64,000 nt of DNA from Gnetum montanum (GCA_015680685.1 MNCI01015696.1:87543-151542), one strand, 5' to 3'. Counted from the first letter of the stretch, positions 1 to 11,956 are shown. Numbers and translations are program-made. Notes: generated by a model not told the origin, from the letters alone.

Positions 1-233
1 TTTTTCAAAACTAAGAGCCCAGACAGGCTCTCGCAACAATAAGCGATTGAGGCCATGTATAGGCCTCTAACTACTAACGCTTCAGAGCACCCTTCAGTCC
101 AAGGGAGTGTAACGCATACGGTTAAGGCATTTAGTCTATGGTGTTAAGGCATTTAGTCTGCGGAGTTCGACCAGATCGCGCGTGCACGCTCGTATTCGTA
201 TGGTTGAGTGTAGGGATACCTCGCCACTCATCA
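1..233 (+). mobile_element. LTR 3' part, TGATGAG/CTCATCA family
   Basis: Right-hand end of an LTR, cut by the window edge. The last ~70 bases (CTGCGGAGTTCGACC then CGTATTCGTATGGTTGAG and the terminus CTCATCA) recur at 10880-10952 in the same orientation and at 25954-26030 in the opposite one. No primer-binding site follows at 234, so this looks like a solo LTR or the outer end of one. Confidence 0.7.
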
Positions 234-1259
234 ATCACCATGAATCCACTCAACCTTGCAAAGTCTCGACAAGCTTAGAATGTCATTTCTAGGATCCCAC
301 AACTTTTACAACTTAAGCTCTCCTCTGGAGTGTTGTGTTGCAACACCAATACTCAATCCTAGTAGGATCTTGATAAGCTCAAGGACGATGTCTTCTTTCA
401 AGAAGCACATCAAATCCAATGGGGCAACAAGAAAGAGAAAAATAAATTACAAGGGAAGGATGCAACTGATTTTTTGGTCCTTATAATTTGAAGAATAGTA
501 CAATATAATCACTACTACAATACAAATAATGTTACAATGAAGTACACAAGTATGATAGATTAGACAATGAAGGCATGATGTAGACTATTCACTTTCACAT
601 GCATTCACTTTCTCTATTTCCAAGAATTGATGTCTTCTTATAGCTTTGAAGTTTCCAAAAATACCTTGAAATTCATCCAATAATCACTTAATGGATAATG
701 TAGACATCTTCCTTGAAGTTGAAACATCTATCCAAGATTAGCCTCAAATCTAGGAGATCTCTCTTATTTTTGGAAGACTTCTACTCTTCAAGGGAGACAT
801 CTCTAGGAAGACATCTCTAAGGACACGTCTACATGTAGACGTCTACTTTGCAAGGCCCAAAATTTAAACCACTCGTTTTGATGCTGGAAGCCTCTAAATT
901 CCTTCAAACAAGTCCCCATAGACCTTATAACCTCCTAGAATCATAAAAATGATCCAAAAACACTCCAAAATATGCCAAAATAGCCATGAATCATCTACAA
1001 CAAAATCAACACAACTAGACACATGTAACTTGAATTCTTCATATTTATCCATGCTTCCTTGAGTCCTTGTAACCCCAACTTTGTCATGTTTTTGTAGCTC
1101 TCATTTGAGTCCTTTACTCTTGCTCCTAATTTTCTTATGAGGTCATTGTCCATGCCTATTATGAAGTCTTTGTCCTAATCTTTGTTCTTGCCATTACTCT
1201 ATGGAGTCCTTATTCATTTCTTCTAAAGTTCTTGTCCATAATATTGTCCTGTAAACACA
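234..1259 (-). repeat. AT-rich repeat with GACGTCT array, related to 56000-56520
   Basis: No gene is visible. Between about 740 and 865 a degenerate repeat of roughly 18-20 bases carries AGACATCT/AGACGTCT cores. The stretch 640-1020 matches, in inverse orientation, the repeat at about 56000-56340, including the words for 'aagtccccatagacctt'. It is probably part of a second LTR family; its limits are unclear. Confidence 0.4.
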
Positions 1260-2847
1260 TCACAATGCCAACATCCTTTGTTTTCCAATTTTCTTAAGAT
1301 TTTGACATACCAAAAGGTCAACATTATTCCTCAGTTAATTCCTTTTGCTTCAATTCTCCTTCTTCTTTAGCCAATAGGTCTATTAGTCTTTGAATTTGGT
1401 GGACTATCATTTTTGATAATCTTCCTTGGGCATATACCCCAAGATTTTCTCTAATTTTGTTCCTTAACCCATCAATAATATGCCTTAGTTATTTCATTGA
1501 TGAAAGTTCATGGCCTAGGAATCTATGCAGTAAAGAATAATATCTACCCATTGTTGCATTAAGGGATTCATGTATCCCTTGCTACCATCATTGGATTTAT
1601 TTCATTAAATTGGACACCCTTGAATAGGTTTGATACTTATAACTAAAGAGTTCTAGCATGGCACTTCATCTTTAGATCAATTCTAATTCTAAGGATAGGT
1701 ACCAACTTTCTACTTCATTAATGAGGATCTTGGGAAACAAATTTAACATTTTCCAATCACTCTTGATATTTTGAAGGACACAAGCATTGTGAAATGCTTA
1801 AAGATGATGTTGTGGATCCACATTATATTCATGTTCAAATTTGGGAATATTATTCATGTCTAGTCACTTGATGCGACTATCCCTTACATGTCTAGTAGGG
1901 ATGTACACTACTTCTATAATGTTAATCATACTATGAGTGCTCAGTAGGCATTCTTCATGATTATCAAGTTCATAGGCTTGGTTGTAGTTGTGATTCCTTT
2001 GATGCTCATAGTATCATTCCTTTTCTTCATGTGTGATTCTATCTCTTTGTTGTTCATAATCATCTTCTTCTTTGTCAGGTACCTTCTTTGATATTTATGT
2101 CTCTCATGATCCCTACATCTTTCCCTATCATAGTCTTTGGGTCTTCATTCCCTCTTGGCAGATTCCATTAATGATCATGAGGAGAAAGAGGAAGTAGTTG
2201 GAAAATAGTGCTAGCTAGTTTTCCTTCTATGACTCTATGATTTATTCTCTTATGAGAAGCTTTAGGCCTTAAGCTCTACCTATGTTTAGAGTCTTTTGCA
2301 TATTTCCTAGGTGTTTTTGCAAGGCCGATTGCAATTGCATTTTGACAAGTTCTTCTAGACAAATGATAGGTGTCTATGAATGGAATTCATGAGTTTGGTA
2401 GAGTTTCTCCATTAGGAATGTATCATCATTGATTTCTTCCAAAACAACATTGTGGGTTACTTTCTTTCCTTTGTTGTTCTCATGTCTTATCTCCAAGGCA
2501 ACATCCCTTCTTACTTGTGCTTCCGTCGATTGATATGGCATGGTCATGTGTTTAGTAACATGATATCCTTTTTATGCATGGCTAAGGTTTAACCTCATTA
2601 AGGTTGCCTGTAGCATCAATGGTGTTGAACATTCATGAGGAAAAATTATGTTACCTTGCAAATCTTTCCACCTTAGTTGTTCATCTTGATGAAAAATAGA
2701 TTTTAAGTCATGATCATATGGATCTTTATGAGTGTAGGAAATTCTAGTTTCCATGGTTGCACACCAATCTTCTTCATCATGTCTTTTGTCATGACCCCTT
2801 TGACTTTCTTTGGCAAGTGGTAACTTTTTCTTAAGTGTCAAAGCCAT
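1260..2847 (-). pseudogene. Decayed LTR-retrotransposon gag
   Basis: Reverse translation gives a charged N-terminal stretch starting near 2847, then a gag-like core around 1500-1860. The core has the order I-P-K-F-E-H, D-P-Q-H-H-L-K-A-F-H, L-N-L-F-P-K-I-L and E-V-E-S-W-Y. That is the pattern of plant Ty3-type gag (helical capsid with K-x-F-P-x-x-L...W-F/Y). Several stops and frameshifts break it. It lies just downstream, in the minus sense, of the LTR at 3011-3912 and its primer site, so it is read as the gag of that element. The pol part is off the left edge or lost. Confidence 0.6.
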
Positions 2848-2867
2848 GTTATATGTTTGATGCTCTT

Positions 2868-2870
<3 letters not shown>

Positions 2871-2899
<29 letters not shown>
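2871..2899. repeat. (TG)n microsatellite
   Basis: About 14 uninterrupted TG dinucleotides, just before the gag start (minus sense) of the LTR element. Confidence 0.95.
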
Positions 2900-2902
<3 letters not shown>

Positions 2903-2991
2903 AAAGATTAATTAAAAATGTCTAGGATAAACATTGTGATTCTTGATACAATGAACTTTATAAGATCAACTACTAAGCAAACATTAATACA

Positions 2992-3010
2992 TCCTTGGTA
3001 ACAGTGTCAA
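2992..3010 (-). promoter_or_regulatory. Decayed primer-binding site, tRNA-Asp type
   Basis: Directly after the minus-sense LTR end the sequence reads TTGACACTGTTACCAAGGA. The PBS usual in plant Athila/Tat-type Ty3 elements is TTGGCGCCGTTGCCGGGGA (recalled). All six differences are G-to-A or C-to-T, as expected from decay of methylated cytosines. It fixes the element's orientation and marks 3011-3912 as its 5' LTR. Confidence 0.6.
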
Positions 3011-3912
3011 TGATGAGCAGTGGGGTATCCCAACACTTCAGCATGCAAGTCATGAGTGCACACATGTGACCAGATCATAATCTATGGATGGACAATGTAA
3101 GTATGCTAGAAGTTGATAATCGGTCCGTGATCGTTGTCTTCCCACTTTGAGTTAGTGAAGTGCAAGTGTATGGTTTAACTCTAAGTGAGACATATGATAT
3201 CTTGATGTTGTTGGCTCATATTACTCCTACATGCAAACATAATGAAAATGAGAGTAAGGTATAAATCTAAGTAATAATAGAAATGCAAGTCTATTCTATC
3301 CTATGGGAATGAGCAACCATTCCTGGCTTATCGTACACATCTTGGGCTCATGTGACCGTTATTGGGTTACCAAGCATTATGTCACTAGGTGAACCAAGTA
3401 ATAACACTACTGGGATTACCAAACGATTACACTTAATGCTCAAAACCAGTCGTACTCATTCTGCCTTACTAATAAACATGGAAAAGTAAAGTGCTTGAGA
3501 TATATAAAGGACTATACTAAAGTAAGCATATTAAAAAGATGAAAATTAAAGTACAAAAAATAGCTAAGTAAAACAAAGAAATGAAGTGGATGTTGCAGTG
3601 ATGATAAGCAATCTTGATCCTTATTACAGTGCATGAATTGTACCCAAGTACAACCCACTCAAATAAAGATTCCATTCAACTACTCAACACCCTACAAGCA
3701 TTTACTCTATTGTTAATTGTAAACTACGAAAAAAAATTACAAGAGTTTCCCTAAGGTTGGAATGAAATTTATTTTTTGGTGCAACCAAGTGTTGGTATTT
3801 ATAGGGGTGACTAGGACCCACTACATTGCATCAACAATGATGTATGTAGAGCAGCGATGTTGTAGATACAATATCGTAGATGCGATATCATATATATGAT
3901 ATGGACTCATCA
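3011..3912 (-). mobile_element. 5' LTR of minus-strand Ty3-like element
   Basis: Bounded by TGATGAG and CTCATCA, the same termini as the LTRs at 10137-10952 and 25954-26732. Internal matches to 25954-26732 include the start and a word near 3370-3450 with 'gggattaccaa'. In the minus sense a CCTATAAATACC TATA-like motif sits about 90 bases in. A pair of GATATC-centred palindromes lies near the terminus (3880-3905). No clear target duplication can be tested because the other end is outside the window. Confidence 0.75.
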
Positions 3913-4965
3913 AAAATAGGTTTTATTAGATACATAACATACTTTACACATGAATGTGCTTTTCATACTGTAAACTTGAAATTTTGATTTATTATTATTA
4001 TTATTATTATTTCAAAAATAATCTTCATAAGTTCACTTTCCTATTTTCTCTCTCCCTTAATACCCTTGCACTCGAACACTTGTATCGTCCACATAGAGAC
4101 TCCAAATCAAATTCCATTTAAACCTACGAGATCCTCATCAAGTGCTCTACCAAATCATACATTGAAATCTTATCTAGGCATTACTTATCATAGTCACCTA
4201 GTTCAAAATCCGAAACTTTTACAGTATTTTAGCAAACTAGAAAATGTGATATCTCGAAAACCGTAACTCTAATTTTTGTGAACTAAATGTCAAAACCTAT
4301 GTTTTCAAATGCCCTAGACATATTGGTAAGATTAGATTCTAAGTAGGACATCATCCTAAGGTACTTCCTTAGGAAAGATAATTTATGCAATGTTTAATTG
4401 TTATTAAAAATGAACTCCAAACCCTAGTTTAATGATAAAAAGTAATAAGGGATATGTTTTGGATAGTGTTGGGGTTCAAAATTACTCCATAAACAAAGGA
4501 TTATATAATTACATATGCATATTAAAATAAAAAGATGCATGATTAAATATGCATAATAAATAATACATGTGCATACTTGAATATGCATAATAAAGATTGA
4601 ATATACATACTAAATGTGCATAAAGAGTAAAATATGCATAATCAAATACCTGTAAAGGCATGATAACTAACAAAAAGAAAAACTTCTTAAGGTAATTGGA
4701 TTTCAACATTTAATCATAAAATATTTCGAAGGTCTATGACTAACCTCCAATAGTAGTAAAATAAAGGATACAAAACTTTAACAAATACCCTAGCAAGCAA
4801 ATTACATTTACTTATGTAGGAAATTAAAAATAATAACAACAACAGCAACAACACTAATAACAATTACCTAATCTATTGAAATGCATATAACAACATTGAA
4901 TAATTATTTATATGCATTAAATTAAATACTTAAATTTATACAAATTTTTAGGTTGTGACAATACC
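3913..4965. other. AT-rich intergenic DNA, short repeats only
   Basis: No gene is seen. It contains an (ATT)n microsatellite at about 3990-4010 and a loose array of 'atgcata' words at about 4510-4640. Confidence 0.6.
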
Positions 4966-5560
4966 TTTCAAGATTCATGCATGAGCCTAGACAAACTCAT
5001 ATGAATACACTCAAATATATCTTGAGATATGTAAAGGGCATCATAGAATTTGCCATCCAATTTGTCAAAGGGAATGATAACTTTCATGCTTTTCATGATA
5101 CATATTAGATAGGAGATCTTCAAGAAAGGAATTTTATGTAAAGTTGCATCACCGTCCATGGGGCTAACCCCACTTATTAGAGTAGTAAGAAGCAAAGTAT
5201 AATAATTCTCTCATTATGTTAGATTAAATTCATAGTAATGAATGACTACATTCAACACATCTTATGGTTGAAGAACCTCTTAACCTAATTGGACTTTGAA
5301 GTCTCCATGTCTATTGAGCTCATGGTTGATAATACATTAGTCATTCAACTCTCCAAAGAGCTTCTTCTACACAAGAAGCCAAAGCATGTAGACATTAAGT
5401 GCTATTTCATCAAGAGGTCAAGGAGAAAAACATCTTGCCCAAATATGTGCCAAGTTAAAACCAATTGGTTGATCTCCTTACAAATCCATTATAACCATTC
5501 AAGTTTTAGTTTTTTGAAGACCATTAGAAATACCAAGGTGGACAAAGTACGTACAATGGA
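4966..5560 (+). pseudogene. Ty1/copia pol 3' end (RNase H) relic
   Basis: Frame-broken copia RNase H region. Recognisable pieces are I-L-R-Y-V-K-G-(T/I)-I-E-F near 5020, then W-L-K-N-L-L, V-D-N-(T)-L-V-I-Q-L-S, K-P-K-H-V-D-I-K-C-Y-F-I near 5380-5410, and a stretch matching the usual V-A-D-(I/L)-(F/L)-T-K end near 5470-5490. These match, in order, the end of copia Pol in plants. Stops in every frame make it non-functional. A likely 3' LTR follows. Confidence 0.65.
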
Positions 5561-5613
5561 TTTGCAAAGATCAAATGCAATGATCTTCACACATCACACA
5601 TTAAAATAGGATG

Positions 5614-6042
5614 TGTTAGAAATAATGTGAATGTATGATCTCCTAACTTCTTCATGATCATTTCTTTTCATGTTGAGCAAAGTATGATTAATTGGTATTC
5701 TTTACTTTCATGTTTACAGTCTTTATTTGATGTTTTAGCAATATAAGTGTTGTTTTATTAAAGAAAAATCAAATAGAAGATTAGGTTAAGAGCTTATATT
5801 TTAAAATGGCAAAAAGGGAGCTAGAAGCCTCCATGTTGGGGCCCATGCCAAAAAGGACAAGTTCTTTCACCAAAAAGTATAAATACGAGTGTGCATCTCC
5901 ATTGTAAACTTGTAAAACTTTATTGAGCATTGAATAAAATAAGTTATTCCTTTCTTTATTTTGCATGTATATGCAAGCTTTGAGTGCTTAATTTAAAGCT
6001 TTTCTAGCTTATTCCTCTCTTTTATTTTCTTACATTCTTACA
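5614..6042 (+). mobile_element. Putative copia 3' LTR
   Basis: Starts TGTTAGAA after the copia pol relic, has a TATAAATA box at 5878-5885 and AATAAA about 50 bases later, and may end at one of the CTTACA words at 6029-6042. The start is well placed; the end is a guess because no second LTR is in view. Confidence 0.45.
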
Positions 6043-7149
6043 TAATGGTTTTCATACTTTAAGGAGTAAATCTTCTTCCATGGATTCTTCTCTAAATTTT
6101 CCTAAGCATGAATTTTCATGGACTTTCTTACATTCTGACATAATTGCATGTTTCTCTCATCAATGTTCTTTCAATTTGAAGTTCTAGCATGTTTCTTTTA
6201 TGGGTTTTGCATTCTCTTATTTTTAGTTGAAGTTTACAACATTTATTTGAAGCATTTATTTAAGGTCTGAGAAGTTATGAAGTTGTAAGAAGGAATTAGC
6301 TTTGCTCTTATTCCAATTACATTTAAATTGAAGGGAATCACTCATCTAAAGCATCTTTATCATATGTATAATCTTATAGTTATTTAGTCTACATGTTTTA
6401 AAGTAAATTTGAAAAGGAGATTTCAATGTTGTGAGGCTTCATTTAGGGTTTTATGGCATCCACTTTTGGTTAAGCTTAGATCTATATTCATTTCATGTTG
6501 TAAGCCTTTAAGAAATGTTAAATTAGATGTGAAATTTTTTTGTGCATAAATATGAGTAGGTATTTTATGATTTAACCTCCTCAAAGGAGTGTACAAGTAA
6601 AATATCTTTCAAAGTTGCATAGAAGTGAGTTTGAGGGTATAAACCTCAATTTGTATGAATTGCATGTCAAAACTATGTTGGATGTCTTAATTTCATATCT
6701 AGAATTGTTTGTATAAGTTTTTGTTAGAATTCCCATTAATTTTTGGCCCAAATTTGATTGCTAAATCTTAAACCCAAAGTTGGATGTTCATGTTCTTAGT
6801 ACGAATGTCTTGATTGCAACCAAACTATGATCTAGAAGGTACCTTGTAGTGGACTCATGGTGACTCTTGGGAATTCTTTGATAAGATGACAACTCTAGGT
6901 ATTTTTCATGTGTTTTTTACATGACTTGTGATGCTTATTACTAATGATTTGTAGTTCATATTCAACTTCAATAGTGATCCACGATTAACTTGTAATTGAC
7001 ACCATGTCTTAGTCATGACTCGCAACAACTCGTGATGAAGTTGCATTCAATAGAAACTTGAAGATTGCGACTCAACCCCAACTCACAGTTTTGATTCACA
7101 ATGGACTTTCTTCAACTAGCTTTGATTGGGACCTATGCTAACATCAATC
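6043..7149. other. No recognisable gene
   Basis: AT-rich DNA with stops in all frames. It may be older retroelement debris, but no domain can be named. Confidence 0.5.
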
Positions 7150-8265
7150 TTGGATCAATGTTGTTTTTGTTGCAATAACTGAATAACATTTACATTTGTG
7201 CTTCACTAATTTGTTCTTCATGCCTCTTTTGTATTGCCCAATATTTAGCACCATATAATATATCAAGCCTAGTTTCTATCTTAAAAAATTTCCCCTTTAG
7301 TTTTATTAGAATTCTTCACATAGAACCCCACTAGCTCATCTTCATTTAGACCATTATACCTCAATTTTATTTTTTATACATTTAACAATTTTCACCATAT
7401 TAGAGCATTGTCCCTAGGTAGAATAACTATTTACAACAAAAGACTTTGTAGCCCTAAATTGTCATTGCTATTTCACCACTATTTATTCTTTTATTAACAT
7501 TAAATTCCATGTATGCTACTGATTTTTAAACCATTTGATGCGAGCGCATGTCTCCACTTTTCCATTTTAGAAGCAGTATTTTCTTAAGCTATATGCATCA
7601 ACATAATATTATCTGCAACTAGTATACGTCAAGGGAATTTATCTTGTATTTTCTTTGTTAATTTATATCTATAACAATAAAAAATATATATGGGCTAAGG
7701 GCAAATCCTTAAGGTAGATCTACTATGACTAGAAAATCAACAATAATTCTACAAGCTCTTCTAATTTTAGTAGTAGCTCATTCATAAACATCTTGAATTA
7801 CTTTAATATATTTATCATAATATTTTTTTCTTTGCAAATCCCAAAAATTAATATATTTATGCACTCCCTCATATGATTTTTCTAAGTCATTGAAGACTAT
7901 ATATAGATAATCTCTATGTTTTCTAAATTTTCCCATTATTTGTCATATGAAGAAAATAACCTCTATGATAGATGCCTTTAACATAAATCTAAATTGATTT
8001 TTTAATATTCTTGATTCAAGTTTGAGACACTCCTTCATGACTCTCTTCCAAAGCTCATAGTATGTCTCACTAGCTTGATTGTTCTATAGTTTGCACAATT
8101 TTGCATAACCCTTTTATTCTCATAGATAAGAACAACAATGCTTATTCTTCAATTTTTAATATTTCTTATCTTTCAAATTTTTCTTAAATAATTGCATTAG
8201 CCATGAAACCTCTATATCTAATGTTTTCCAAGCTTTTATAGGAATGTTATCTACTCCAATATCTT
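7150..8265 (-). pseudogene. RTE-clade non-LTR reverse transcriptase relic
   Basis: Minus-strand translation with many stops gives the RTE series in order: G-V-D-N-I-P-I-K-A-W-K near 8250, Y-E-L-W-K-R-V, K-N-Q-F-R-F-M near 8010, V-F-N-D-L-E-K-S-Y near 7890, a Q-D-V-Y-E-x-A-T-T piece near 7780, F-A-L-S-P-Y near 7690, and A-D-N-I-M-L near 7610 in place of A-D-D. These correspond to the family motifs G-P-D-x-I-P, N-Q-F-G-F-M, I-D-L-E-K-A-Y and A-L-S-P-Y-L-F. It is dead: the catalytic A-D-D has changed and the frame is broken. Confidence 0.75.
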
Positions 8266-8286
8266 TTTTCTTTTTATTTTAGGCAA

Positions 8287-8465
8287 GGCTAACAATAAGG
8301 TGTTAGTCTAGTGGTAAGACTCTTGATTTGAAAACTCCAAGTCATGGATTTGATGTTGGTAGGAAATGTTGAGTTATAAAGTTCTAATTGGACTATATAT
8401 CTTGAGGTGTCATTATATTACAATTATTTCGAGGTTTCAATATCCACCTTAAAGAAGAAAAAACC
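8287..8465 (+). mobile_element. tRNA-derived SINE, copy 1
   Basis: Begins AACAATAAGGTGTTAGTCTAGTGGTAAG, with an A-box-like TAGTCTAGTGGT and, about 45 bases on, a B-box-like GATTTGATG. The tRNA-unrelated body (GTTGAGTTATAAAG, then GGACTATATATCTTGAG) recurs in the neighbouring copies, so this is a dispersed family and not a tRNA gene. Confidence 0.7.
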
Positions 8466-8990
8466 ATTAACAAACCCAAAATTTGGTTCTCTTCTTGGGT
8501 GCCTTATTTTGGGAATTTTTTTTTTAATAATTCACAAGCTATATGCTATTAACTAAATATTGACGTAAAATAAAAATTTATAATTACCAAGAGTTCTGAT
8601 ATCAAGCAAATGAAAAATCCTAATGAAGCATCTATTTATTTATTTATTTTTGAGGGTAAGATGACAATTATGAATATGCTTGGAACAACGCTACTAGACT
8701 ATTGCAGGGTTGGGACTTGGCTTTGTACCTTTCGGGAAGAGGCAATGTGAGCTAATGAATTGGCAAATTCACCCATGCCTATTAACCATCTATTTATTAA
8801 TGAGCATTATGAGGAAAAATTGTGTTAAATATTTAATATGAAATTTTATAATAGGACAATGCAAAAAAAATAAGTTTCTATGTTAATAAAAAACTTTACC
8901 TAGATATCCAAAAAATAAAAATTAAGTTTCACTTTTAGTTTCATAAAAAATTGAAATTTGTTTGTATAATTAAATATATATATTTTTGGG

Positions 8991-9150
8991 GGATGGAGGG
9001 ATCTTTGAAATAATTGTAATATTGATATACCCCAAGATATATAGTCCAATTATAACTTTATAACTCAACATTTTTTACCAAAATCAAACTTATGACTTGG
9101 AGCTTTCAAATGAAAAATCTTACCACTAGGCCAACATCCCATTGGACTAT
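8991..9150 (-). mobile_element. tRNA-derived SINE, copy 2 (inverted)
   Basis: Reverse orientation copy. CCACTAGGCCAACA near 9125 is the complement of the A-box region, and CCCCAAGATATATAGTCCAA near 9035 is the complement of the SINE body. Confidence 0.7.
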
Positions 9151-9258
9151 ATAAGGTCCCTAAATTATTTCTCAAAAAAATTACATAATAATGAGGTGTT
9201 AGCCTAGTGGTATGGGTCTTGGTCTAGTAATCCCAAGTCATAGGTTTGATTCTACTAG

Positions 9259-10086
9259 TGATGAACCATCAATAAAATAGGCTACGTTGATGCATCCCCA
9301 TTGACACATCCTATGATACATTGATGTAGGTACATCAACACTAATGCAAGTGTTACCTATATAAATGCATACACCCCTTGCATTGATGACATCTTTTGAT
9401 TGTAGCCTTAGCCAAATTCTTGTAGTTTCTTTTTTGCAAAAGTTAGAATATTTTTCCTCTGAGTGCATGTAGTGTGGATTTTAGAGATTTTATGATATTT
9501 TATTTAAGTGTATATGTACCTGGATACATTTGCATAGATGATAATAAAATTGAGATTTCCTCTATCCATTATAGCACTTAGATTAGCATAATTCTACTTT
9601 TTAACAATTTACTTTACATGCAATTTACATTTTTATTCTTAAGTAATTAATATTATTGTTCATAAGCAACTTGAGTTCGACCACTTCGAGTGTAGTATAT
9701 TAATGCTTGGTAACCTAATGACATTAATATAGGTTAAGGATATGTATAACAAGTGGGAATAGATACTCTGTGTTAGGATAGTTAATTAATAAAGCACATA
9801 ATTAGTTAGTTAATTTAAACATTAAATCCTTATTCGTTTAAATATTTAGCAAGCAAAAGGAAACTAACGAAAAGTACAAAAATAGATATCTTATGCTTCA
9901 ACCACACCTAACCGTACACACAAATTAACACAACTGTGGATTAGGAAGGCAACAACTTACAATTACATAATTTACCGTTTAAGAATATTAGCCACTTAAG
10001 TAAATAAGTTTATGGAATTCAACCGGATTGTGTGTGAATGCTTGTGATTCATATGGTTAGGTATAGGGACTACTCATTGCTCATCA
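9259..10086 (+). mobile_element. Solo LTR nested in SINE (first)
   Basis: Starts TGATGAAC and ends TTGCTCATCA. The last 80 bases are close to the end of the LTR at 10137-10952. Flanks ACTAG and ACAAT agree at only three of five bases, so the target duplication has decayed. No internal region is present. Confidence 0.65.
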
Positions 10087-10136
10087 ACAATGTAGCATTG
10101 AGTTATAAACTGCTATATATCTTGGGATTTACCTAT

Positions 10137-10952
10137 TGATGGATTGTGGTTTGCCAGGCCCTGATATCAGGTACACGATATCGGATCCGATGTAGCCCTA
10201 TAAATATAGCATTTAGGCACACAAGAGAGGAGTCGATTGGTACGTTTTACAAGAGAGTTTTTTTGTTAGTTTTTAGTTAGTTTTAGTTCTTTCCCTAGTG
10301 CATGCCCACAGTGTGATGTTTGTAATTGTACGGAACCTTTGTTTGAGTGTGACATACTTGGACACACACACAACCGACAATAAAGATCGAGATTACTCCA
10401 TCATTACAACATTTACTTAGTCTTTAATTGTTTAATTGTTGATTATTATTTATTGTTTTGATAGTTAATATTTCTTTTATCATCATTTACTATTTCTGTT
10501 GTTAAATGCGGAAGGATTACGTCTTAATCACAAACATTTAAGTGTAACTACTTGGTAACCCAGTAGCATATCCAGTAGTGCTTCGAGTAATGTGCGCTTG
10601 GTAATCCCAGAAGTAGTACATGAAGTCGAAGATGCATAGGGATGATTAAGGGCGGATGCTCATCGCACTTAGGATAGTTTAGATTTTGCTTCCTACTACT
10701 TATTAGCTTAAATCAAGATTATTTTTCATTGTCTCTAGGAGTAGCCTAGTGTTAGGAATCACATCATACACCTCATGCTAGACTAAACCATATGTGACAA
10801 AGCAAATACTAGTCCAAGTGGGAAGACAACGAACTACGATCAACGTATAACTATCTAGATACCACAACTAGTCTGTCTGCGGAATTTGATTGGATCGTGT
10901 GTACACACTCGTATTCGTATGGTTGAGCGTAGGGGTACCTCGTTGCTCATCA
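10137..10952 (+). mobile_element. Solo LTR nested in SINE (second), perfect TSD
   Basis: Runs from TGATGGATTG to GTTGCTCATCA and is flanked by the perfect 5-bp duplication CCTAT (10132-10136 and 10953-10957). It carries palindromes CTGATATCAG and CGATATCG within 50 bases of the start and a CTATAAATA TATA-like box near 10190. No coding region is present, so it is a solo LTR. Confidence 0.85.
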
Positions 10953-11068
10953 CCTATGTTTCAATTATTTTGGGTTTCAACACACCCTCAAAAAAATTAC
11001 ATGAAATATGGACCTAACATCACTATCTTTCTTTTAGTTTAAAATGTAAGATATCAAAATTCTTTAGA

Positions 11069-11215
11069 ACTAACAATGAGGTGTTAACCTAGTGGTACAA
11101 GTCTTGGCTTGGTAGCCCTAGGTTATAGGTTTAATTCTACTAAGTAGCGTTGAGTTATAGAGGTGTGCCTATGTTTCAATTATTTTGGGTTTCGATAGCC
11201 CCAAAAATTGTTTAA
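11069..11215 (+). mobile_element. tRNA-derived SINE, copy 4 (uninterrupted)
   Basis: Contains the head AACAATGAGGTGTTAACCTA, B-box-like GGTTTAATTC (11128-11137), GTAGCGTTGAGTTATAG and the tail CCTATGTTTCAATTATTTTG. It served as the reference for the split copy. Confidence 0.75.
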
Positions 11216-11249
11216 TGTGATATTTATTTTATTGAAATTCTATTTCAAT

Positions 11250-11320
11250 AGGTAATTAACAACGAGGTGTTAGCCTAGTGGTAAGGTTTGGGCTTGGTAA
11301 CTCCACGTCATAGATTCAGT
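11250..11320 (+). mobile_element. SINE, copy 5 (3'-truncated)
   Basis: Only the tRNA-like head is present (AACAACGAGGTGTTAGCCTAG with GGTAACTCCA). The body is replaced by the 72-bp tandem repeat. Confidence 0.65.
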
Positions 11321-11450
11321 AATTCAAAGATCCAACACCCCCTATTTCAATTGGTAATTCAAAGACTAATTCTAAGTACAAGTTCAATTAGTAATTTAAA
11401 GATCCAACACCCCCTATTTCAGTTGGTAATTCAAATACTAATTCTAAGTA
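11316..11450. repeat. Two-copy tandem repeat, period 72
   Basis: The word AAAGATCCAACACCCCCTAT occurs at 11326 and 11398, followed in both copies by near-identical GTAATTCAAA...ACTAATTCTAAGTA. Confidence 0.85.
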
Positions 11451-11956
11451 GGCTCTAAGTCGTAAAGCCATTATAAAAAAATACAATGATGTCTCAATAT
11501 GAAGAGAAATAGTAACCTCTAACAAAACAAGAAGCTACCACCGATAGTTATGGTGAAAAGAGATCAATAGCAAAACCTAATTCAGATTTGGTTTGTGGAC
11601 TTTTTCGACAGCATCTTGAGAGAGAGGGCAGTTGATCTAACCCATCAGTCAAATCGGCGTTTGAATTTCTAAAGCATCTGCATAAAGCTGCAGTCATCAA
11701 AAGAAGAAAGCAAATGCCTCCTTGAAATGCAAACCTCAACGTGGTGTTCTTCAAATCCTTTCATAGCTTAACGAATCTGTTACTACATGCCCATAGCATA
11801 TAGATCTTTGCTGCCTTAATTAATTAATGTATTAAAAAAAGAAAAAGAAAACAGCGAAGTTGCGTGCAAGGCCAAACAGCAAGAATAAAAGAGGCGTCTT
11901 TTTGTCACTATTGCAGGATTCAGGCTGTTGTTGCTTGTAAAACGTCCCCCGAGCAT

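Larger units (their letters stand above)
9185..10990 (+). mobile_element. tRNA-derived SINE, copy 3, split by two LTRs
   Basis: Pieces 9185-9258, 10087-10136 and 10953-10990 join to one SINE comparable to the uninterrupted copy at 11069-11215. The head has TAGCCTAGTGGT at 9200 and GGTTTGATTC near 9243. The middle reads GTAGCATTGAGTTATAAA and the tail CCTATGTTTCAATTATTTTG. Two LTRs of one family sit in the gaps. Confidence 0.8.

Noticed and set aside
9185-9258. tRNA gene from A-box/B-box-like motifs
   Set aside because: The cloverleaf is not complete and the same head recurs with a common non-tRNA body, so it is a SINE.
11316-11450. CRISPR-like direct repeats
   Set aside because: Only two copies without regular spacers, in a plant genome.
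11548-11754. 68-codon minus-strand ORF with signal-peptide-like start next to the gene promoter
   Set aside because: No recognisable domain, no splice or homology support, and alternative frames are equally open. A divergent transcript cannot be excluded but is not supported.
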